Shown one piece after another: positions 53,368 through 61,712 of a stretch of 64,000 nt of DNA (positions are counted from its first letter, which is position 1; each line of letters starts with the position of its first letter). Under the pieces are notes generated by a model. The model saw only the letters and a program-made list of their open reading frames with translations, searched no databases and had not been told where the DNA came from. This DNA is from Pseudogracilibacillus sp037072025 (GTDB lineage Bacteria; Bacillota; Bacilli; Bacillales; Amphibacillaceae): the NCBI RefSeq assembly GCF_037072025.1, contig NZ_JAXHDD010000001.1, positions 248,001-312,000 on the forward strand. The letters are read 5' to 3'. Made by a program: the position numbers and the translations under genes.

Positions 53368-54163
53368 CTTTCATTAAATAACTGATGAGAGTTTTTTGAA
53401 TACTTGGGTTACAAGTTACAATAGAGGTTCTATCTAACATCCCTACCTCATCCCCCATAATATTCGTAGTCACACCACCAACCTCTTGTACAATTAATTT
53501 ACCTGCAGCATAATCCCATGGTTCTAACCCCATTGTTATGTAAGCTTCTGCAGCTCCTTCAGCAACATAAGCAAATTCCAAAGCTGCTGATCCATATGTT
53601 CTTGTCCCACGGACATCTTTAATTAATTGCTGCATCACTTTTTCATCAACTAACTGATTTTCAGTTAACCAATAATGATTTAGACAGATAATGGAATCAT
53701 GGATTGATTTGTTATTATCTAAATGGGGTAGTCGCTCATCATTCTTGTATGCCCCATTGTTTCGCATCGCACTAAACAAATTATTTCGCATCACATCATA
53801 AATAAAACCGATTTCTCCAACACCTTGTTCATAAATTCCGATAGAAATTGCAAAGTTCTGCTTTTGATGTATAAAATTCATCGTACCATCAATTGGATCG
53901 ATTATCCAAACTGTACCAGAAGTATCCGCTAACTTATCACCATATCCTTCTTCACTTAATAATAAATGTTCCGGATAGTGTCGTTTTATTTTACTAGCAA
54001 AAAAAAATTCCACTTTACGATCCATTTCCGTAACTAAATCTTTGGGATTGGATTTTGTATTAATAATAAGTGGATCATTAATTTTGTGTCGAATAAAAGA
54101 ACCAGCTTCAAGCATCCAAGATCTAACTCGATTAAACAAAATTTCTCGTGTAATAACATCCAT
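53357..54163 (-). CDS. suhB: Inositol monophosphatase family protein (SuhB/YktC)
   Basis: Mg-dependent, Li-sensitive sugar/inositol phosphatase; in B. subtilis the orthologue YktC hydrolyses inositol monophosphate and, weakly, NADP. 268 residues. Metal-binding LLSEEGYGD, WIIDPIDGTMNFIH (~88-101, the DPIDGT signature) and C-terminal GLEPWDYAAGKLIVQEVGG (~213-231) are all intact. Confidence 0.92.
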   Translation of the reverse strand: MDVITREILFNRVRSWMLEAGSFIRHKINDPLIINTKSNPKDLVTEMDRKVEFFFASKIKRHYPEHLLLSEEGYGDKLADTSGTVWIIDPIDGTMNFIHQKQNFAISIGIYEQGVGEIGFIYDVMRNNLFSAMRNNGAYKNDERLPHLDNNKSIHDSIICLNHYWLTENQLVDEKVMQQLIKDVRGTRTYGSAALEFAYVAEGAAEAYITMGLEPWDYAAGKLIVQEVGGVTTNIMGDEVGMLDRTSIVTCNPSIQKTLISYLMKAKK

Positions 54164-54350
54164 GCATTAGGCCTCCGTTTATCGACATTAACAGGTTTGT
54201 ATCTTTTCTTTAATCATTATGCTGTTAATGTACGATTCCGCAAGCTCAGTGTCACACTGATTTAGTATGTTAGAGCTTTTAATAGTAATTACAGACTATT
54301 ATAACAAATTTTAAAGTAATAATCATTGTTTTCGCTAGAAGGAGGTTCTT

Positions 54351-54545
54351 TTATTTATTATTCAATAAAGTCTTCATTTTTTTTACTAAGTTTCCTAACT
54401 TCACTTTTGATTTCTTTATCTCTTCTTGGTTCTTCGCTTGTATGGCATCAAACAGTGTTACAAGTTCATAATCAATCTCCATACGAACTACAGACATCAT
54501 TTGACGGTTCTCTTTTCTTCTAACCTGCTCGATTACATACTTCAT
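54351..54545 (-). CDS. Small protein, possibly YkzI
   Basis: 64-residue, charged, helical protein: MKYVIEQVRRKENRQMMSVV then RMEIDYELVTLFDAIQAKNQEEIKKSKVKLGNLVKKMK. No membrane span. In B. subtilis the short gene ykzI lies near suhB (yktC), and the MRIDYELL-type core resembles it as I remember it; the name is therefore tentative. ATG at 54545 with AAAGGA ten bases upstream. Confidence 0.6.
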   Translation of the reverse strand: MKYVIEQVRRKENRQMMSVVRMEIDYELVTLFDAIQAKNQEEIKKSKVKLGNLVKKMKTLLNNK

Positions 54546-54691
54546 AACACTCACATCCTTTGTAGATAGTATTATCTATATGATGTTTTTTACATTTTGT
54601 GTGTACTTCAAATAGCTATATATCGTATTTTTATTAATTTTATTCCCTTTCTTCTTATAATATTCATTCCCATAAAGAAGGAGTTATAAAC

Positions 54692-54805
54692 TTGAAAAAT
54701 ACATTGGGTATGGTACAAATGTTAGTACGATTCCAGGACTGCCCGTCTTTAGCCGAGTCGAGTCTACGTTTATTCCCTACGCCAGACTGGTGTAGTTCGT
54801 TTTAA
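54692..54805 (+). CDS. Possible 37-residue peptide
   Basis: TTG at 54692 follows AAGAAGGAG at good spacing and opens a 37-codon frame with LVRFQDCPSLAESSLRLF and a second cysteine near the end. No homologue is recognised and it ends in sequence without a clear terminator. The GC-rich 3' half (54736-54790) differs from its AT-rich surroundings. It is the only feature seen in the 327-bp gap upstream of the NMO-like gene's 3' end. Could be chance. Confidence 0.25.
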   Translation: MKNTLGMVQMLVRFQDCPSLAESSLRLFPTPDWCSSF

Positions 54806-54872
54806 AATTACTTGTTTTTAGTTTTATCCCAAACTCATTTTATAAAAAAAACAATACTACTTGAGCGTTGCT

Positions 54873-55832
54873 TTACATTCCCCATTTTTTACGGATTGTC
54901 TCTGCCTCATTTATAATCGATTGAATGAGTTCTTCAACAGTAAGTATATCATTTATTCTCGCAGCACCTTGCCCTGCCCAACCAAAACCTTCCTCCTTTA
55001 CTCCGTCATGGATATAACGTTTATTTGCTTTACCACTAATATAATCTTTTAATCCGTAATAACCAACTTGCTGCCTCTCTAATTCCAATATTTTATCTGG
55101 CCAGCTTCCTTTTAAAGCTCGAGCAGGAGCACCAAGTGTTCGCTTAATAACAACTGTTGCCTCTTCATCCGCATCCAAGATTTCTTGTTTATACGCTTCA
55201 TGCGCATGGACACACTCTTTTGTTGCAATAAATCTTGTTCCCATTTCAATTCCATCTGCACCAAGAGCGAATGCAGCCATGAGACCTCTTCCGTCAACGA
55301 TCCCACCAGAAGCTAATACGGGGATCGATACATGATCTACAACTTGAGGCGTTAATACTAGTGTCCCTGTGTCACTTCGACCGATATGGCCTCCACCTTC
55401 CTGTCCGACAACCATGACTGCATCCGCCCCTAGTTCTTCCGCTTTTTCTGCTTGCCTTCTTGCCGCTACAAGCACTAACGTTTTAATGTTGTTATCGCTT
55501 ACTAAATCGAGTACACCTTTTGGATTTCCACCAGTTACAGAAATAGCTGGAACTTTTTCTTCCACTGCAACTTGAACCATTTCTTTATAAGGTCGTCTTC
55601 CTCCCCCTATAGCAAAGTTTACTCCAAAGGGTTGATCCGTCATCGTTCGAACACGCTTGATTTCTTTCCTTAGCTCATCGGGATCTGGTAAACTCATTGC
55701 CGTAATTTGACCAAGTCCACCAGCATTTGAAACAGCTGCCGCAAGATCTGCATAGGCTAAATGAGCCAAACCACCTTGAACAATTGGATATTTCACATTA
55801 AAAACTTGCGTAAAACTCGTCTCCCAATTCAT
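54873..55832 (-). CDS. Nitronate monooxygenase family flavoprotein
   Basis: FMN-dependent NMO/2-nitropropane dioxygenase family member; related to FabK-type enoyl reductases. 319 residues, TIM barrel. YPIVQGGLAHLAYADLAAAV at the N-terminus, VGQEGGGHIGRSDTGTLVL (phosphate-binding loop and conserved His, ~143-161), IPVLASGGIVDGRGLMAAFALGADGIEMGTRF (~169-200). True substrate may be a nitronate (e.g. propionate 3-nitronate) or unknown. No obvious terminator after it. Confidence 0.85.
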   Translation of the reverse strand: MNWETSFTQVFNVKYPIVQGGLAHLAYADLAAAVSNAGGLGQITAMSLPDPDELRKEIKRVRTMTDQPFGVNFAIGGGRRPYKEMVQVAVEEKVPAISVTGGNPKGVLDLVSDNNIKTLVLVAARRQAEKAEELGADAVMVVGQEGGGHIGRSDTGTLVLTPQVVDHVSIPVLASGGIVDGRGLMAAFALGADGIEMGTRFIATKECVHAHEAYKQEILDADEEATVVIKRTLGAPARALKGSWPDKILELERQQVGYYGLKDYISGKANKRYIHDGVKEEGFGWAGQGAARINDILTVEELIQSIINEAETIRKKWGM

Positions 55833-55915
55833 ATTATGTACTCCTCCAAAATGATTAATTTAATCTTTATCGTATAATAATCAAATCAATTTGGCTAACA
55901 ATTCATTCTATATAC

Positions 55916-55952
55916 AAAAAGAGCTATACGTTAATTCGTATAACTCTTTTTC
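55916..55952 (-). terminator. Terminator of the sr1P gene
   Basis: On the minus strand AAAAAGAGTTATACG pairs with CGTATAGCTCTTTTT (one G-T pair) around a short loop. It lies about 10 bp after the peptide stop codon. Confidence 0.85.
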
Positions 55953-55962
55953 ATGAATAATT

Positions 55963-56082
55963 TTATTTAGATTTTTTCTTTTTATTATTACAATTTGGAC
56001 ATGTACTATATAATTTCGTCACTTTTTCTTCTTCATAATAATTAATAACTTCCTGACATTGTTGACAAATAATGATCCCCAA
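55963..56082 (-). CDS. sr1P: GapA-binding peptide SR1P
   Basis: 39-residue peptide MGIIICQQCQEVINYYEEEK... with two CxxC pairs (CQQC, CPNC), the SR1P pattern. In B. subtilis the SR1 RNA acts both as a small antisense RNA on ahrC and as mRNA for SR1P, which binds GapA and strengthens GapA interaction with RNase J1. TTG start at 56082 with GAGGAG about nine bases upstream. It lies upstream-adjacent to the pdh operon's 3' end, as sr1 does near pdhD in B. subtilis. Confidence 0.85.
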   Translation of the reverse strand: MGIIICQQCQEVINYYEEEKVTKLYSTCPNCNNKKKKSK

Positions 56083-56325
56083 AGTAGCCAACTCCTCTTA
56101 AATATTTAATTTAGATGTTGAAGTTAATTATATTATAGTATGACATATTCGGGAAATCAAGCCTTAATTAGTATAACACATTATATAATTATGTTATTTA
56201 ATCGAATCGTAACTTTTATGTAATAATAATGAAACAATTTTTCAGTGACGTATGGAACTGATAAAGAGATGTTGAATAACGATAAATATAGATGAAATAT
56301 TATCAAGTATAAGTTCTTGAACAAA

Positions 56326-56361
56326 ATAAAAAGAGCTGCCCTATAAAAAAAGCAACTCTTA
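56326..56361 (-). terminator. Terminator of the pdh operon
   Basis: On the minus strand AAGAGTTGC pairs with GCAGCTCTT (G-T pair), followed by TTTATTTT, just after pdhD. Confidence 0.75.
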
Positions 56362-56367
56362 TATTTT

Positions 56368-57774
56368 TTATAGCATATGAATCGGTGTTCCTAATGCAAC
56401 TTCAGCTGCTTCCATCGTAATTTCACCTAATGTAGGGTGTGCATGAACTGTTAGCGCAATGTCTTCAGCAGTCATTCCAGCCTCAATTGCTAAACCAATT
56501 TCAGCGATCATATCCGATGCATTAGCCCCTACTATTTGTCCACCGATTACAAGACCATCTTCTTCACGAGTAATTAATTTTAAGAAACCATCACTATCAT
56601 TTAATGATAACGCACGACCATTAGCCGCAAATGGGAATTTAGATGCTTTTATTTTAATTCCCTCATCTTTTGCTTCTTGTTCCGTATATCCTACTGATGC
56701 CATTTCAGGATCTGAGAAAACTACTGCTGGCATGCTGATATAGTCAATTTCAGATTTTTTACCACTTATTGCCTCGGCAGCAACTTTTCCTTCATAAGAT
56801 GCTTTATGTGCAAGTGGTAGACCTGCAACAATATCTCCAATTGCATAAATATTATCTACATTAGTACGACATTGTTTATCTATCTTAATAAGTCCACGAT
56901 CATCAACTTCAATGCCTACTTGCTCTAGTCCAATTTCTTTTGTGTTCGGTTTGCGACCAACTGTAACAAGTACATAATCCGCTTCAACTGTCTTTTCTTT
57001 TCCGTCAGCTTCATATGTAACTTTTACACCGCTGTCAGATTCTTCAACACCTTTTGCCATCGCACTTGTTACAATTTCAACATCTTTTTTCTTAAGACGT
57101 TTTTTAACAACTGCTGTCATTTGTTTCTCAAATCCACCTAGGATCTCTTTTTCACCTTCAATAATCGTTACTTTAGTACCGAAATTAGCGTAGGCAGAAC
57201 CTAATTCAGTTCCAATATATCCCCCACCAATGACAACTAAACTTTCTGGGATTTCTGTTAAATTTAAACCACCGGTCGAGTCAAGTACTCGATCTGAAAA
57301 TGGAAAACTTGGGATTTCAATTGGTGTAGAACCAGTTGCAATAATACAGTTATTAAATGTATACGTTTGTGACTGCTTTTCATCCATTACTTTAACGTGA
57401 TTGTTGTCAACAAAATATACTTCACCTTTTACGATATCGACTTTATTTCCTTTTAATAATGCTTCAACCCCAGATGTTAAACGATTTACGATGTTTCCTT
57501 TCCATTCTTGAACTTTAGAAAAGTCAACAGAAACATTTTCAGTTTTGATTCCGATGTCTTCGCTTCCTTTTGCAACCTCTGTTAGATGTCCAGCCTGAAT
57601 TAGTGCTTTTGAAGGGATACATCCAACATTTAAACATGTACCACCTAAATCAGCTTTATCTACAATTGTTACTTTTTGGCCAAGTTGAGCAGCTCGAATT
57701 GCAGCAACATACCCTCCAGGTCCTGCTCCAACTACTAGCGTATCTACTTCAATTGGAAAATCTCCTACTACCAT
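56368..57774 (-). CDS. pdhD: Dihydrolipoyl dehydrogenase (E3)
   Basis: FAD enzyme that reoxidises dihydrolipoamide in the pyruvate dehydrogenase complex, producing NADH. 468 residues. FAD motif VVGAGPGGYVAAIRAAQLG (~14-32), redox-active GGTCLNVGCIPSK with Cys47/Cys52, NAD motif VVIGGGYIGTELGSAYA, and C-terminal HAHPTLGEITMEAA with the active-site His. Three bp after pdhC; last gene of the operon. Confidence 0.98.
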   Translation of the reverse strand: MVVGDFPIEVDTLVVGAGPGGYVAAIRAAQLGQKVTIVDKADLGGTCLNVGCIPSKALIQAGHLTEVAKGSEDIGIKTENVSVDFSKVQEWKGNIVNRLTSGVEALLKGNKVDIVKGEVYFVDNNHVKVMDEKQSQTYTFNNCIIATGSTPIEIPSFPFSDRVLDSTGGLNLTEIPESLVVIGGGYIGTELGSAYANFGTKVTIIEGEKEILGGFEKQMTAVVKKRLKKKDVEIVTSAMAKGVEESDSGVKVTYEADGKEKTVEADYVLVTVGRKPNTKEIGLEQVGIEVDDRGLIKIDKQCRTNVDNIYAIGDIVAGLPLAHKASYEGKVAAEAISGKKSEIDYISMPAVVFSDPEMASVGYTEQEAKDEGIKIKASKFPFAANGRALSLNDSDGFLKLITREEDGLVIGGQIVGANASDMIAEIGLAIEAGMTAEDIALTVHAHPTLGEITMEAAEVALGTPIHML

Positions 57775-57777
57775 TCC

Positions 57778-59070
57778 TCACGCCTCCATCATGATTAATT
57801 GTGGATCATTTAAAAGTCTTTTGATTTGATTTAGTGCAAGCTGTCCAGTAGCACCATCGACAATCCGATGGTCAAAACTGAGAGATAATGCAAGCACCGG
57901 TGCTACAACCACTTCACCATTACGCACAACAGGTTTTTCAGCAATTCGACCGATTCCTAAAATGACCGCTTCTGGATAATTTAAAACTGGCGTAAACCAC
58001 TGACCACCTGCTGATCCAATATTTGTAATCGTATTGGAAGCACCTTTCATCTCCTCAGCTGTTAGTTTACCACTCCGAGCCTTCTCTGCCAACTCATTTA
58101 TTTCTTTAGAGATTTCAAATAAAGATTTTCTATCCGCATCTTTTACAACAGGCACAAGTAAACCCCTATCTGTGTCAGCGGCAATTCCAATATTATAATA
58201 ATGTTTATAAACAATCTCTTCCGTTTCATCATCAACAGCTGCATTTAAGATTGGATATTTTTTCGACGCAGATATTAGTGCTTTCACTACATACGGTAAA
58301 AATGTCAGCTTAATATCTTGTTCAGCCGCCACCTCTTTAAATCGATTGCGATGTGCTACTAATTCTGTTACATCCACTTCATCCATTAATGTAACATGAG
58401 GAGCTTTCGTTTTTGAATTTACCATTGCTTTGGCAATTGCTTTTCTTATTCCACTCATTTTTTCCCGAGTTTCATAATAGTCACCTTGTCGTGTTGCAAC
58501 TGGTTTTGAAGTTTCTGCACGTGTTTCTGTGCTTATTTCATCGGCTACTTCTTTTGAATCAACATCCATGTCGCCGGCTAAATATTTATCAATATCTTCT
58601 CTAAGGATCCGACCGTTCTTGCCACTTCCTGTTACTTCCTGAATGATTACATTATTTTCACGAGCATATTTTCGAACAGACGGCATCGCAATTACGCGCT
58701 TATTAGAAACCGTTTCTTCTGATTTTGCTACTTCTTGTTCTAGCTCGACGCTATCAGCCTTTTCTTGTTTTACTTCTTGATTTTCTACCGTTTGCTGCTC
58801 TTCAGTGGAATCTTGATCTTCTGACTCATAGCCTTCTGCTTCGATGCTGATCAGTGGATCGCCGACAACTGCGACTTCACCTTCTGCAACTTTTATTTTT
58901 AAAACTGTCCCCTCAACTGGAGACGGTATTTCAACTACCGCTTTATCGTTTTGAACTTCACATAAAGGGTCATCTTCCTTTATTTCGTCCCCTTCTTTTA
59001 CAAACCATTTTAAAATTTCACCTTCATGAATACCCTCGCCAATATCTGGTAATTTAAATTCATATGCCAT
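57778..59070 (-). CDS. pdhC: Dihydrolipoyllysine-residue acetyltransferase (E2)
   Basis: Core of the pyruvate dehydrogenase complex. 430 residues: one lipoyl domain (1-80) with NDKAVVEIPSPVEGT carrying the lipoylated Lys, an acidic Glu/Gln-rich linker (~80-125), the E1/E3-binding domain (~128-165, AMPSVRKYARENNV), a second linker, and the catalytic domain (~205-430) with FDHRIVDGATG near the C-terminus (catalytic His and Asp). One lipoyl domain is normal for Bacillus. Confidence 0.97.
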   Translation of the reverse strand: MAYEFKLPDIGEGIHEGEILKWFVKEGDEIKEDDPLCEVQNDKAVVEIPSPVEGTVLKIKVAEGEVAVVGDPLISIEAEGYESEDQDSTEEQQTVENQEVKQEKADSVELEQEVAKSEETVSNKRVIAMPSVRKYARENNVIIQEVTGSGKNGRILREDIDKYLAGDMDVDSKEVADEISTETRAETSKPVATRQGDYYETREKMSGIRKAIAKAMVNSKTKAPHVTLMDEVDVTELVAHRNRFKEVAAEQDIKLTFLPYVVKALISASKKYPILNAAVDDETEEIVYKHYYNIGIAADTDRGLLVPVVKDADRKSLFEISKEINELAEKARSGKLTAEEMKGASNTITNIGSAGGQWFTPVLNYPEAVILGIGRIAEKPVVRNGEVVVAPVLALSLSFDHRIVDGATGQLALNQIKRLLNDPQLIMMEA

Positions 59071-59092
59071 CCGATTTAACCTCCTATCTCGA

Positions 59093-60070
59093 TTAAAAGT
59101 TCATTACTGCCTCAACTTTTTCCATAATATCTTTATGGTCTGGTAACCAAATTTCTTCCGCAGCCGCAAAAGAATAAACAGTGTCTGGGGCTGTGACTCG
59201 TAAAACAGGAGCTTCTAAATGTAAAATAGCACGCTCCTGAATTTCAGCAACAATATTAGCCGCTACTCCTGCTTGACGTTGTGCTTCCTGAACAACGACT
59301 GCACGGTTCGTTTTTTCAACTGACGCAATAATTGTTGGAATATCAATTGGGGAAACAGTACGTAAATCGATTACCTCAGCATTAATTCCTTTTTCCTCTA
59401 GTTCTGTTGCTGCTTTAAGGCAAGCGTGAACCATAGCACCATAGGCTATTAATGTGACATCTTTTCCTTCTCGTTTTACATTTGCTTTACCAATCTCAAT
59501 AGTATATTCTTCCTCAGGTACTTCTTCTCTAAACGAACGATATAACTTCATATGCTCTAAGAAAATAACTGGATCATTATCACGGATTGCAGAAATCAAT
59601 AATCCTTTTGCATCATAAGGAGTGGACGGTATTACTACCTTTAATCCAGGTTGCTGTGCAACTAGACCTTCTAATGAATCCGCATGTAGTTCAGGTGTTT
59701 GAACTCCACCACCAAATGGAGAACGAACTGTGATTGGAGAGGAAAAGGTATTTCCTGTACGATACCGCATACGAGCCATTTGTCCATTAATGGAGTCCAT
59801 TACTTCATATAAAAATCCAAAAAACTGGATCTCTGGAACAGGTCGATATCCTTCTAATGCTAGTCCAATTGAAAGTCCACCAATTGCTGATTCGGCTAAT
59901 GGCGTATCAAATACACGGTCTTTACCAAATTCTTTTTGCAGACCTTCTGTCGCTCGGAATACACCACCATTTTTTCCTACGTCTTCGCCGAAAATAAGCA
60001 CATTCTCATCTTTTTTAAGTTCATTACGCATTGCATCTGTTATTGCTTGAATCATTGTCATTTGTGCCAT
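59093..60070 (-). CDS. pdhB: Pyruvate dehydrogenase E1 component, beta subunit
   Basis: Forms the thiamine-diphosphate-dependent E1 heterotetramer with PdhA. 325 residues, full length. GEDVGKNGGVFRATEGLQ, DTPLAESAIGGLSIGLALEGYRPVPEIQF, SPFGGGVQTPELHADSLEG and a C-terminal transketolase domain (LRTVSPIDIPTI, VVVQEAQRQAGVAANI). Starts one base after the pdhA stop, so coupled. Confidence 0.98.
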   Translation of the reverse strand: MAQMTMIQAITDAMRNELKKDENVLIFGEDVGKNGGVFRATEGLQKEFGKDRVFDTPLAESAIGGLSIGLALEGYRPVPEIQFFGFLYEVMDSINGQMARMRYRTGNTFSSPITVRSPFGGGVQTPELHADSLEGLVAQQPGLKVVIPSTPYDAKGLLISAIRDNDPVIFLEHMKLYRSFREEVPEEEYTIEIGKANVKREGKDVTLIAYGAMVHACLKAATELEEKGINAEVIDLRTVSPIDIPTIIASVEKTNRAVVVQEAQRQAGVAANIVAEIQERAILHLEAPVLRVTAPDTVYSFAAAEEIWLPDHKDIMEKVEAVMNF

Positions 60071-60071
60071 T

Positions 60072-61154
60072 TTACTTCGACTCCTTTTCTCTATATTCCT
60101 TTAACTGTTCTTCAAGATTGTATGGTAACTCCTCATACATATTCTCGATCAACTCTGTCACTTTTTGTTTTGGATAAGCATCCGCCTGCTTTATCGCTTC
60201 TCTAATCTCTTCTTTTGCCCGTTCAATTACTCCATTTTCATCCTCTTCGGACCATAGACCTTTATTTTCTAAATACGTTCTGAAGCGGACAAGCGGGTCC
60301 CTCTTCTCCCACTCCGTATCCAAGTCTTTCGTACGATATCTAGTAGGATCATCCCCTGCCATTGTATGTGGTCCATAGCGATATGTTATCGTTTCAATTA
60401 AAGTTGGTCCATCACCATTAGTCGCTTTTTTTCGTGCATACTCTGTAGCTGCGTATACTGCTAACGGATCCATTCCATCTACTTGGTATCCTTCAATACC
60501 TGCAGCAACAGCTTTTTGTGCAAGTGTTTTTGCATTTGTTTGCAATTCTACAGGAACCGAAATCGCAAAGAAGTTATTTTGTACAAAGAAAATGGCTGGA
60601 GCCTGATATGCCCCTGCAAAGTTAATTCCTTCGTAAAAATCTCCTTGTGATGTTCCACCATCGCCAGTATACGTAACTGCAACGGATTTTTTACCTCTTA
60701 GCTTCATCCCTAAAGCGACACCGGTAGCTTGCACATATTGAGCCCCGATAATTATTTGTGGGCTTAATGCATTTACTCCCTCAGGCATTTGATTTCCATG
60801 ATAATGGCCTTTGGAGAATAAGAACGCTTGATATAAAGGCAAACCATGCCATATTAATTGTGGTACATCCCGGTATCCCGGTAAAATAAAGTCTTCCTTC
60901 TCTAATGCAAACTGGCTAGCAATTTGTGACGCCTCTTGTCCAGCTGTAGGTGCATAAAACCCAAGTCTTCCTTGACGGTTTAAAGCGATTGAACGCTGAT
61001 CCAACACTCTCGTATAGACCATTCTTGTCATTAACTCTTTTAATTCATCATCTGAAAGGTCTGGTACGTATTCTTCGTTAACAATCTCCCCGTGTTCGTC
61101 TAGTACTTGAAACATGTCAAATTTACTTTCTATCTCTTGTAAGTTATGTTTCAA
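60072..61154 (-). CDS. pdhA: Pyruvate dehydrogenase E1 component, alpha subunit
   Basis: Binds thiamine diphosphate and decarboxylates pyruvate. 360 residues. FYAPTAGQEASQIASQFAL, LPGYRDVPQLIWHG, the thiamine motif GDGGTSQGDFYEGINF to NN (~170-200), and YRYGPHTMAGDDPTRYR phosphorylation-loop region. I choose TTG at 61154 because AGAGGTG lies seven bases upstream and the residues after it match relatives; an in-frame extension to 61292 is leader. NNFFAIS replaces the commoner NNRYAIS. Confidence 0.95.
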   Translation of the reverse strand: MKHNLQEIESKFDMFQVLDEHGEIVNEEYVPDLSDDELKELMTRMVYTRVLDQRSIALNRQGRLGFYAPTAGQEASQIASQFALEKEDFILPGYRDVPQLIWHGLPLYQAFLFSKGHYHGNQMPEGVNALSPQIIIGAQYVQATGVALGMKLRGKKSVAVTYTGDGGTSQGDFYEGINFAGAYQAPAIFFVQNNFFAISVPVELQTNAKTLAQKAVAAGIEGYQVDGMDPLAVYAATEYARKKATNGDGPTLIETITYRYGPHTMAGDDPTRYRTKDLDTEWEKRDPLVRFRTYLENKGLWSEEDENGVIERAKEEIREAIKQADAYPKQKVTELIENMYEELPYNLEEQLKEYREKESK

Positions 61155-61307
61155 TATTCTCACCTCTTCCTTTCCTACATATATAATATTTTTTTCTTTA
61201 CCATTTAAAGTAAAACTTTCATTTGTTTGAGCATTATTATGAAAGCCTTTTAATGATCTGTTATAATAAAACACCAAAACATAATAGTACAATTACAAGG
61301 TAATTAT

Positions 61308-61336
61308 AGTGTAGCTCATTCACATGGAGAGGTCAA
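61308..61336 (-). promoter_or_regulatory. Candidate sigma-A promoter of the pdh operon
   Basis: On the minus strand TTGACC (61331-61336), a 17-bp spacer, and TACACT (61308-61313). It would give a leader of roughly 150 bases before the pdhA TTG. Spacing is ideal and both hexamers match four or five of six positions. Confidence 0.5.
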
Positions 61337-61503
61337 TGTTTTTAATTGATTTAATTGGTTCTTTATTCTTTTTCTCTATTTTTATATTGAGTTATCTTAA
61401 TTAAAAAACAATCTGTTATACTAAAAAGAGTAAACTGTACTAGTATAATAGAATGATTGTTTTTCTGTATTAGCACACAATTGTCACATTATATATATAC
61501 CCA

Positions 61504-61543
61504 TAAAAAAAGGAGTTAAATCAACATTTTAATTTAACTCCCT
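61504..61543 (-). terminator. Terminator of ykyA, separated from the gene by a MITE
   Basis: On the minus strand GGGAGTTAAAT pairs with ATTTAACTCC, followed by seven T. It lies 170 bp after the ykyA stop because the short mobile element (61555-61710) has inserted between stop codon and terminator. Confidence 0.8.
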
Positions 61544-61554
61544 TGCTTCTTCTA

Positions 61555-61710
61555 GAGGATGTTCAAAAGGTCCGGTAAAAATGACACTGCGAATTTCGCA
61601 CGAATGCTTGTTTCTCCGCTACTCATGTATCTAAATGCATACATTCCGCTGACGGGAACTGCGCCGAATCGAACTTCTTGGATCTTTTTATCCTCCTTTT
61701 GAACACGCAC
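61555..61710 (-). mobile_element. Short MITE-like element, copy 4 (156 bp, short form)
   Basis: Read on the minus strand it starts GTGCGTGTTCAAAAGGAGG and ends CTTTTGAACATCCTC. Flanked by a perfect 5-bp direct repeat, TAGAA on the minus strand (plus-strand TTCTA at 61550-61554 and 61711-61715). The repeat contains the TAG stop codon of ykyA, so insertion occurred exactly at the gene end without harming it. Confidence 0.9.
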
Positions 61711-61712
61711 TT

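Noticed and set aside
61155..61292. 46-residue N-terminal extension of PdhA
   Set aside because: It lies downstream of the candidate promoter in an AT-rich leader, has no ribosome site and no similarity to known PdhA N-termini.
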